Below, in pieces: positions 1 to 9,500 of a DNA stretch of 64,000 nt (position 1 is the first letter of the stretch; each line of letters starts with the position of its first letter). The DNA is taken from contig JAVKOQ010000134.1 in NCBI GenBank assembly GCA_031835245.1, positions 10,001 through 74,000 of the forward strand. Reading direction: 5' to 3'. This stretch comes from Balamuthia mandrillaris (Eukaryota; Discosea; Longamoebia; Balamuthiidae). A model generated the notes under the pieces. It made no database searches, had not been told where the DNA came from, and saw only the letters and a program-made list of their open reading frames with translations. The position numbers and the translations under genes were made by a program.

Positions 1-5
1 TTTCT

Positions 6-49
<44 letters not shown>

Positions 50-104
50 CTCCCTTCTTCCTTCTGTCATGTTCTTTCTCTCGTCCTTTCCTACCAAACA
101 ACAG

Positions 105-647
105 GCATGGCTCGTAAATGGATCCACCATAGAGCTTCACCGAAACGAAGGCATGCAACGGTGGCAAGGCAATCCCTTGGGCGATTGGTCCAAGCCTTCC
201 CCCTTTGCGCCCACTTACAGGAGTCATCGTTGGTACAAGTTTTATGAGCAGCTGAACAGTCACGTGGCTCATGACAAGATAAGGCTGGCCTTTGGTCGCT
301 TTATTTGTCGTGAATGGAACCAACGGCATAAAGGTCTGCGTCCTTTCTTTCTCTCTTATCATGTCTTTAATGTCGTTTCTTTCTTTCTTTCTTTCTCTCT
401 TATCGTGTCTTTAATGTTGTTTCTTTCTTTCTTCTTTTATAACAAAAAAAAAAAAAAAAAAAAAGATGGTGAAACGTTATTCGAGTTTAAGATTTGGTGG
501 ATGAGCGAGAAACACAACTTGGATGGAAGCACAACGCCCCAGCCAAAGCAAATGCTATGGCACCACCAATGCCTGGACGAGAAGCCATCACTCTCCACAG
601 AGCCACCACCATCACCAGCCGGTCGTAGACGGAGTCGATGGACTTGA
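105..647 (+). CDS. HTTM-domain protein, C-terminal end (partial)
   Basis: Two exons are visible, about 105-333 and 466-647, joined in phase 1 across a T-rich intron (donor GTCTGC, acceptor AAAAG). A CT repeat at 1-46 is the end of the preceding intron. The peptide contains GRFICREWNQRH followed by FEFKIWW and MLWHHQC. I recognise this as the C-terminal segment of HTTM (horizontally transferred transmembrane, vitamin K-dependent gamma-carboxylase-like) proteins, where RYLCREWN, a short F-x-I-Y-F-like strand and LWxHxC recur. The transmembrane part would lie upstream of the window. The tail after the Cys is proline and arginine rich. Family assignment rests on remembered motifs, so it is moderate; substrate unknown. 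Confidence 0.6.
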   Translation, partial: AWLVNGSTIELHRNEGMQRWQGNPLGDWSKPSPFAPTYRSHRWYKFYEQLNSHVAHDKIRLAFGRFICREWNQRHKGLRPFFLSYHVFNVVSFFLSFSLIVSLMLFLSFFFYNKKKKKKKDGETLFEFKIWWMSEKHNLDGSTTPQPKQMLWHHQCLDEKPSLSTEPPPSPAGRRRSRWT

Positions 648-907
648 GCTCTCTTTTGTTCTTCATTCCTTTTAAAACAAAAAAAAAAAAAAAAACTAGG
701 ATAATCTGTAATATTTTTCGAACAATTCTCAATTTTCGTGTTATAATATCAACTTTCAATCTTTGCGAAAATAATTTCCATATTTCGGAAATGACAAGAA
801 AATCCGATATTTTTTGAATGAAATCGATTTTTTAATCGAACCGGCCGCCGGTTCGACTCTAGCTGTGAGCATCAAAAAGCTAAAAAAAAAAGAAAGAAAA
901 AAAAAAG
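648..907 (+). promoter_or_regulatory. Short intergenic region with nested palindromes upstream of the RCC1L-like gene
   Basis: At 836-856 there is a perfect 10-bp inverted repeat, TCGAACCGGC and its complement, around one central base, ending 51 bp before the start codon. Just upstream lie two weaker palindromes, ATCGATTTTTTAATCGA and ATTTCC...GGAAAT. Position suggests a promoter element or a 5'-UTR hairpin; the function is inference. Poly-A runs flank the region. Confidence 0.4.
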
Positions 908-2891
908 ATGTTGCGAAGAGGAACGGCGCATGCAGCCAGCGGTTTGCGCTGCTCCTTTGCTCTGCCCACAAGGCGACGGCAGTTTTCCGCGGCAGCCACT
1001 GCGAAGAAGGAGGTCTACGCGTGGGGCATGGGATTGGAGCAGCCAGGCGTGATGGACGCCACGCCGCGATGTTTTGACCTGCCATCGCCTCGCTTGACAA
1101 CCTCGACTTCTTCTTCTTCTTCTTCTGCTTGCAAGAGAGCGAGCTATCTGTTCGGTAGGAGTAACAAGAGCGTGCAATTATCACAAGGAGACTTTATGGT
1201 GGTGGTCTACGAGAACGAGGACGGCACTGAGCAAGGTTCTTTTCTCCTCTTTTTCCTTCTCCTTCTCCCTCTCTTTCTTGGTTCTTCTTCTTCATTCTTG
1301 TTCTTCTTCTTCTTCTTCTTCTTCTTCTTCTTCTTCATTCTTGTTCTTCTTCTTGTTCTTCTTGTTCTTGTTCTTCTTCTTGTTCTTGTTCTTCTTCTTG
1401 TTCTTCTTCTTCTTCTTCTTCTTCTTCTTCTTCTTCTTCTTCTTCTTCTTCTTCTTCTTCTTCTTCTTCTTCTTCTTTTTCTTATGCTGCTGCTGCTGAA
1501 TATTTCTTTTAGAGGTGGTAAGTTGGGGCAACAACGACAGAGGACAACTGGGCCTTGGGGACCGCCAAAAGCGGTTTTGGGGAGAGGCCTCCTCTTGGCG
1601 CTGGCCCGTCAAGGAGAGAGGACGCCTTCGCACCATCGCTCTTGGTCGCAATCATGCCTTATTTGCTTCTGGTTTGTTTCTTGCGTTTGCTCTCGTTCTT
1701 GTTCTTGTTCTTCTTGTTCTTCTTCTTGTTCTTCTTCTTCTTGTTCTTCTTCTTCTTCTTCCTTCTTTTCGCCTCTCTAACTGCTCTTGTTCTTCTTCTT
1801 CGTCTTCTTCTTCCGTCTTTGTCCTCGTGTTCCTTGCACAAAGACGACAGAGTGTACAGCTGTGGAAGAGGGATGAGAGGCCAAACCGGGCTCAGCATAA
1901 CGGAGGACACACTCCAACCGACTGAAGTGGAGGCCCTTCGCGGCAAACGGATCAAAGGAATGGCAGCAGGAGATGATTTTAGCATAGTTGCCACCGAGGA
2001 AGGCGTGTTTGGCTTTGGGAATAGGAAGAAGCTTGATGTGTCATCATCAACATCCCCGGAGGATGTGTTCCGTCCAAAGTTGATGGAGAAGCTGTCGGCT
2101 ATCATGGAGGAAGCGGGAGACCTACAACATATCGCTTGTGGGTATGATAACTCTTTCTTGATGTCGTTGTTGTATTTATGTCCGGCCTAAGCGCGAATGT
2201 TACATGTTTCGACTTCATGCAGTTGGGGACATAGCCTGATGTTAGTTGGATCCAAAGGTACTTCTCTCTTTTCCTCATCCGTCTACTTTTCTCATTTTTT
2301 TGTCCTCTTTACTAAATACACCATCTCACCACTTTATGTTTCTTCGCTTTGTTTAAAACAAAAGTGTATGCATGGGGCAGCAACTTGCATGGCCAATGCG
2401 GGATTGGGACGAAGGAAGAGAGCGTCATACTTCCACGATTAGTTGAAGCCCTTGCTGACCAGCCCGTGGCCATGGTCTCTTGTGGCGGTTCTTATTCGCT
2501 GGCACTTACTCGCGATTCAAGAGAAGGTTTGTCTTCTCTTTGCTTCATTTTCTTTCGTTCTTCTTCTTTCTTATTTCTTCTCAATAAACAAGTTTACGTG
2601 TGGGGAAGCGTTAAAGACGACAAGTCGGGTTTGGGAGATGTCAAAGAAGATATACTGCGGCCACGCCGTATTCCTTTGTTTGACAAAGAGAAACAGGCGT
2701 GTGAGGTGTCCTGTGGCACTGATCATGCTGCTGTTCGAACAGGTTTGTCTATTGCCTGGTTTGGGGCGCTTGGATGTTGTCTGTTTTGTTGGTACTATTT
2801 ACTAACAAGTGATACGTAGAGGATGGAAATGTTTACACTTGGGGCTTTGGTCAGGTACGTAATTGTTATTTACAATGAGACGGCGCGCCGT

Positions 2892-2935
<44 letters not shown>

Positions 2936-3100
2936 CTCGCACAACAAAATCAACATACGAACAAAAAACAAAACTAGCATGGAACGCTTGGTTTTCCTGA
3001 AGCCCGCAACGAGATGGAACCTAGACTCTTGCAATTGCCAAATGGCAAGCGCTGCATTGGTATCAGCTGTGGCATGGACATCACCCTTGCTTTTGTTTGA
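908..3100 (+). CDS. RCC1L: RCC1-like mitochondrial protein, RCC1L (WBSCR16) orthologue
   Basis: Eight exons: about 908-1235, 1513-1671, 1844-2141, 2223-2257, 2365-2526, 2593-2742, 2820-2854 and 2978-3100, all joining in frame. The N-terminus (MLRRGTAHAASGLRC, Arg rich, no acids) looks like a mitochondrial presequence. The rest is a beta-propeller of RCC1 repeats with the usual VYAWG, VVSWGNN, VYSCGRGMRGQTGL and VYVWG strands and SCG-x-D/H repeat ends. The blade order and RVYSCGRGMRGQTGL match animal RCC1L better than nuclear RCC1. RCC1L acts in mitochondria in 16S rRNA/large-subunit maturation and has been linked to OPA1 exchange activity. Intron 1 and intron 2 carry long CTT/GTTCTT arrays. 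The C-terminal strand SCGMDITLAFV closes the propeller right at the stop. Confidence 0.85.
1285..1490 (+). repeat. CTT / GTTCTT microsatellite in RCC1L intron 1
   Basis: A near-pure trinucleotide CTT array mixed with GTTCTT hexamers. It opens long poly-Leu, poly-Phe and poly-Ser frames that are not genes. A second, shorter GTTCTT array lies in intron 2 at about 1690-1765. Confidence 0.9.
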
Positions 3101-3594
3101 ACATTCTTCCAAAAACCTATTTCCCTCTCTGCTCCTTCTCCTCTCTGCTTACGTTTTCTCTGTCTTTGTTCCTCCATGTCAAGAAAAATAACATTTGTAA
3201 GATGGATGATCCTGCTCCAGCTATCTAAGGACATCCGCACGCTCTGGCCCATTTCAGCACTATCCAGTGAGCGGCCCACAAGCAGGTGCCTGCATCCGTT
3301 ACCGTACGCTATCTTTTTTCGTTGTTGTTGTTGTCGTTGTACGTAAATTGGATGTCTTCTATTCGTTGGGGCCGGAAGGAAAGAAGCGAGATACATGGAG
3401 ATTCATGCTATGCAATCTCCGGCGTATTAGAATGCTTCTTGGAGCTCCAACTCCGTAAATGCGCATCGACGTTCCGTACCGGTGCCACCAAGTTTGGATT
3501 CCTGCAACTACAACGAGACGTAAGGCATAGAACAAGTGCGACTATCAAAACACAACCAGCTGCTTTCCTTCTTGCTGCGTTGCACGCAATGTAA
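3101..3594. other. Intergenic region between RCC1L and the receptor-kinase-like gene
   Basis: Non-repetitive DNA of fairly high complexity. Short open frames exist on both strands, but none gives a recognisable domain or a clear splice structure. It may hold the RCC1L 3' UTR and the promoter of the next gene. A decayed or lineage-specific gene at 3190-3590 cannot be excluded. Confidence 0.4.
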
Positions 3595-6500
3595 ATGAGA
3601 ACTCTATGCTTCTTCTACATTCTCCTCTGCTTCTTCTTCTTCGTGCTGTATGGCGGTCTCGTGGTGATTGTGGACGCCGCTTTCACCTTCCAGTCCATAA
3701 GCCCAACCAACCCAACGCCTGGAACGCAGGCCGAGCTGGTCTATGAGGTAGTGGATCAGGCCGTGCGCCCCAGCTTAGGCCTTATCTGGCTCAACGTTAC
3801 GGCCAATGGTAACACTTTGTCAAGTATGTTTTTTGAGCTCTTCATGATGTACTTCCTTCTTTTTCCTTATTCTGGCTCTTATTCTTGCTTCTTCCTACCT
3901 TTCTTCTTTTATCTACTTTTCTTTTCCTCCGCTTCACCACAGCGAATATAACCCACACACACATACAGCAACCTCTAACTCTCCTGGGTGGTCTCAATGC
4001 CCATGCACCGACTCGGAGAACTTTCTATTTTGTGTTAACTGGCCCTGTCGCACGCCTTTCAACGATTATCCTGGGTTCTCGCAAAAATGGTAGATATCCC
4101 ACCCCACGACCATAAACTTCCCACCCCACCGATAAAAATTCCACCCCTCAGGTAAAAGTCCCAACCTATTAGGGTGACATGAATTATGAGTAACTCTATC
4201 GTTACATTGCTACTGTGTTTCTCTTTGCTTGGCGAGAGGAATAACCGTTGTAAAAGAAACTGTCAGGAATTGAAAGCATGCTGTATCCTTGGTCAACGGT
4301 TATTCCTCTCACCATTCTTGCCCGCCATACTTTTCTTTTTGTTCCCGCCTTTTTTTTCAATAACGTTACCGTTACTTTTTCTTGGGTTGTAACAAGGTCT
4401 TCTTCTTTAACTTTTTTCTTTCAACTAGAAACAGCTACACACAACCATCACACACCTTTTTTGTTTGTTTGGCTTTTTGTTTTTTCCTTTTTTTTTTTCT
4501 CATTATGGAAGCGAAGAAAAAAAGATTTGCCGAGATTTACGGGTGGATTTTTTAACGAAAGGTTCCATTGCAGCAGCTTTCACGGTTGTACAATGGTGGA
4601 GAGGATGCTCCGACCTTTTATCGAGTCCAATGGAGATCAACTCGTGGGCTTACAAAGCGAACAGGAGTGAAGGTGCTTAGTAATCCGCGGACCACCCTTG
4701 AAGGAGTGAAAGTGTTGGTGGCGCCTAAAGTCAAGAAGGTGAAGAATGGGGGCCTTGAGGTTGCACTCAGCGAGAATCTTCACTGCTCTGGCGGCTTTGC
4801 CTGTGCTCCTCCTGCAAGAGGAAAGAAGAACAAAAAACTAAAGGACTGTGAAGTACAAAGCCGTTGGGTGGTGTTTAGAGATGAGCTAAACACGGCCTAC
4901 ATCTACATCCAGAAGGAAGCCCAAAGCCACGGACCTGGGTTTTGCGCGCCTTCCGCTTTGCCTATGACACCTGCGCTTCGGCAGTGGCTCCGCCAGATGG
5001 ATGGGCAAGGAACAAAAGAAGACGGAATGAATGGGAGAGGAGGAGCAATGACGGCGCACGAGCTGCAACGAATGTTGGTGGGGGGCGCTTGTGAGCTGGT
5101 CAAGGATGCTCGGGATGTACCCACTGTGCAGGAGATTGCCACTGTAATCCACAACGGAAGGAAAAAACTGCGAATCGGCAAGAAAGGGCAAACCAGAGCA
5201 GAAGCCCTCCAAGAGGCCTTGAATCGGCCAGAACTGGCTTCTACTATCCTTTTCCCACCTTTGGAGAGCCGTGAAACGTACATCCTTGATCGCACGGCGG
5301 CCCGGCGGCCATGGATGATTTTTCTGATCGCGCCTTATGCAGTCACTGTGCTTCAGCGATGGGGTAAGGATGTAGTCGGCCTGGACAGCATCTACAAGCT
5401 ATCCAAGTCACATCACCCCGTTTGGGCACTGGTGGTGCAAGATGACTTGGGACGGAGCTGGCCTGTTGCCTTCGCTGTTGCTAGCAAGGAACGCGCAGCA
5501 GTTGTGCGCTTTTTCCTTTCGTCTGTTCGTCACTTTTTTGAGACACAGACGACAACGATCTACTCCCCAAAACCTACGTGGCAACCCTTCGTAATGATCG
5601 ACAAAGACAAGGTGGAGCGTAACGGGGCGACAAGTGCTGGCTTTCAGGTGGTGTTGTGTGACTTTCATGCACAACAACTGTGGAGAAAAAAAGTTGCGCA
5701 GTATGGTTTGTTCTCTCTCTTTCATGCATCTGCTCTCTCCCTCTCGTTGTTGCTCATACAAGTAGAAACTAACAATAATACCAAACAACAAGGGAAGGAT
5801 GATGGAAGTGTATTGGGTTTGTTAAAAAGACTGCAACATGCCATGACAGAAGATGCAGAGGAAGAAGCAACAAAAGTGTTGAAGAACTATTGCCAAAAAA
5901 AGAGGATTACCCGTTTTTGGCAGTACTTTGACAAGAACTGGCTTTCTCCTCCATGGGCATCAACGTGGAAAAGCATTGATCGTCCTGGGTACCGAGAGGG
6001 CTTGTGGAATACCAACAATGCAACAGAGACGATCTTTCGTAGCATTCTTCGTGATTTCCACTGCAAAGGCACCAAAGGGGATCACAACTTGGTCTTAACG
6101 CTAGCAGACAATGTGTTTCGCCGCTACAATGTGGAGCTCAACCGCATCGATGTACTACAGCAACGCCCAAGCCTTGGGGTTTGCCGGCTTTGGAGGAGAT
6201 ATCAAGAGGGATTGCGGCTGGCACAGCACCAACAGAGTGAGAAACAGAAAGAAAAAGAAGAAATAGAGAATGGCAGCAAAAACGATGACAACAACAACGA
6301 CAGAGAGGAAAAAGAGGTAGAAGAAGGATTGAACGCACATTTTGTAGAGCTTGCTGACGGCGTTTTCAAATGGAATGAGTACGACGTGACTATAGAATTG
6401 CCTTCATGCACCTGTCCTTACTTTCGGTATTATGGTAGGAGGTGCAAACACGTTTTTGGACTTGCTGCTCATCTACAGAAAACATTTTCAGATCAGACCC

Positions 6501-9500
6501 TTTTAGAGCTTGGGCTGAAAAGACAAACAAGACGCACCAACAGCAGCACCTCACAAGTGGCAAGAATAGTTGAAGATGACATCGTTGAAGCAGATGATAC
6601 TGACTCCCTGGAGCAACGTGTAGCGCCTGTTACCCTTGATGATGAAGATGGGGAAGGAGAGGAGGGAGATGAACAGGACGAGGAACAGCAGGCGCTGCTA
6701 CTGTTGGAGGAGCCATCGATGGATGAACTTGGTGAGGACGACGGCGGAGATCTTGAGGAAGAAACTTCTGAAGGAGAAGAACACAACAATAAGAAAGAAG
6801 AGAAGGAGGAGAAGGAGGAGAAGGAGGAGGAGAAGGAAAAGGAGAAAGACAAACTGAATGCAAACAAAAATCAAGGAACAAAGCATCAACATCCAGTGGA
6901 GCCAAAAATCGAGTACTCTAGCAAGGAAGAAGCAGAACAAGCAATCGCATATGCTACAGGGAAGTCATCACCTGGGAGGCCGCGCAATACAACAAAGCGG
7001 CCGAAAGTAGCAACCAACCTGCGACTCACAGAAGAATGTTTGCTTGAATTAAGTTAGTATCTCTTTTTTTTAAACAAAATCTCTCCCTCCTTTCCTACTT
7101 TTAGCTAACACCTCACACAAACACCAGAAACCGAACGTACCTTTCAATCAAATTTAACAAAACCTGAAACAACAAATAAAAAGGCAGCGGCGGTGGCGGC
7201 GGCTGCACCAAAAAAACAACAAAATCAAAAAACAAAAACGCAAAGTGGTATGTTTGTCACTTTTTGTATCAAGCAGATTCTTTTTCTGAAGTTGATTTTT
7301 GTCATTTTTGAAGAGTGCAAAGCAAAGCGTACCTCTCAATGGCAAAAGAACTGTAAAACGGAAGAGATCTATGGCGTCGCACCCGTGGTGAACTACCAGG
7401 ATCCCCGAGTGGACAAAAGGAAGCCTCTCTCTCCAAAACGACAACTGAAGCCCAACCCACGGTACCAGAAAACACAGGTCGTGAAGCTCCTCTCTCCTCA
7501 AAAAAAAAGAACAGAACGAAGAAAAGGTGCCCAGCGTGACAAAGAAAAGACTGGCCAAAAGAACAAAACGAAAAAAAAAAGCCCCCTAAAAAATAAATTT
7601 TTGATTTTTCTGATCCCTTTTCTCCACTCTCTAAAATAATGGCCAGCGCACGCTTTGGTGGCAAAATAGCACAAAAATAATAGGTTGTTATAAATACATA
7701 TTAGGGTGGGTAAATTACCTGAGGGGTGGGACGTTTACCGAAGGGGTGGGACTTTTAGCGTTGTGGGGTGGGACGTTTACCCGATTCGCTGGGTTCTCCT
7801 CCGTGCCTGACGGGGTTTTTCGATCCACCTTCAACGTTCCTGCCAGCGAGATCCAACAAGAGCTCTCCACCTCCGCCGCTTTGGGCACCTGGTATCTTTT
7901 TGAGGGGTTCACGACTGAAGCCACGGCAAGCGGTACGTTCACTACGGGAGCGGCGGTGACGGCTCTCACTCCGAGCATCACCGATGGTCCTTCTCAGTTG
8001 GTTCCTGGAGAGAACTTCCACTGGAGGTTTCGCTTGAGCAATGGAGGTCCCTCCGATGCCAGGAATGCAGGCTGCCGAGTGACGGTGCTGGTGGGTGTGG
8101 AGCATGGAGTGGATGGATGGATTGTGGCTCCGTCCAGCTGCTCCTTGGAAAAAGATCAGAGTTGGAGTTGTGAGTTCGCATCAGAGGTTTCTCCTTCTTC
8201 GCAACGTTTGTATACAAACTCTGCTTTTCTTTCTCTTTTTTTTTGCTTTTTGCTATTTTTCCTCTTATATTTTTCTTTTCTGCATACAGGCAATATGCAA
8301 TGGACAGGAACTGCTCCAGCCAACTTTCGAGGCAATGTATCCATCACGGTGGACCAATGCAAAGCTCTTGGGACTCTGAGCAGCCCACCACCCACCGCCA
8401 CCAAATTCTATTCTTCCGTCCCATCCTTTAACTTGGCGACGTCTTTCTCAGGTCTCTCTTTTCTTTTGTGTTCACTTTGTCTTTCTATTCTCCATTTCGT
8501 TCTTATCAACGTTTGTTTGTTTGAATAACTCTACAGATACCGAAGAAATCATTACCATGACCAACACCTTGACGTTAACTTCATCTCTCTCCAACAAGGG
8601 GCCCTCCACCTCGTTGTCCACCATCTGCACCTGGAAGTTCTCCACCGCCGCTCTTCTTTTCCAAGGAGCAAACACGGCTGCTGGCAATTGCCAAGCATCC
8701 TCCAGACCAAATCTGGAAGTGAGATGCACCAGAGACGCAGCACTGGAGACCGTGCATCCTTCAGTTTCGGTGTCGGCCAAAACGGGTTTGAAGGGAACGC
8801 CTTCCTTGGAGGTGGAACTGAGTTGTGAAGATGAGAACGGAGCGATGGTTGTGCCTCAACAAAGAAGCTTGATGGTGGTGGAAGAATTGGAAGGCGTGGG
8901 TGTGGATGTTTCTGTTGTTAATGCCAGACTTGTTTCTAGCCACAAACGACAAGTACCCTTCTCTTTCTTCTTTTGTTTTTGTTTGAACAGATAACAAACC
9001 ACTTTTGTATTTTTAAAAAATTGTTTCCTCACAGGATGAATATGAAGCAGAGCCATTGGGGAGAACCGAAGGAGGAGAGTTAATCTTCAAAGAAGCCATT
9101 TTGTTGCACCTCAACTTCACCAGCCAAGGAGCTTATTACGCCAGAAATGTGACCTGTGGGCTGGAATTCAGCGGGAGTGATGCGATCTTGCTCACCTTTC
9201 TTCCATCTGCTGCTGCCTGTCGAGATTTGGGTCTCTCTGCAGGAACTCGTTTGTTGGAATGTATATTTGAGAATCTGCGGCACGACGTTTCCACAACGAG
9301 AGAGTTGTTGGCCAGAGTGGATCCAAGGTTGAGAGGGCTGGACATTACTATCAGCTGTCACAGCGACTTTTTGAACAGCCTTTCCAATCCCGTGGCTCAA
9401 CAATCTTTGAGTTTCGTTCACGGTTCGTTCAATGTCACGTTGTTCTTGTTCTTTGTTTTGCGCTTTTTTTCTTTGCTTTCTCTTTTCTTTCATTATTCAT

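Larger units (their letters stand above)
4081..7788 (+). mobile_element. Mutator-like (MULE) DNA transposon, complete, 3.7 kb
   Basis: The element is bounded by a perfect 10-bp target duplication and imperfect terminal inverted repeats of about 85 bp. It carries one multi-exon transposase reading frame on the same strand as the host gene. No second gene is apparent. The intact frame and the undiverged target copies suggest a fairly recent insertion. The stretch 4190-4570 between the left terminus and the first clear coding exon is T-rich and may hold the promoter and a short first exon. Confidence 0.9.

Noticed and set aside
1278-1499. Open frames of poly-Phe, poly-Leu, poly-Ser and poly-Lys
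   Set aside because: Products of CTT and GTTCTT repeats inside an intron. The same applies to Lys/Glu and Phe/Leu frames at 18053-18407, 26415-27313, 32738-33048 and 40287-40581.
3286-3594. 102-codon frame just before the receptor gene
   Set aside because: No domain, no good codon bias and no splice partners. Left as unassigned intergenic sequence.
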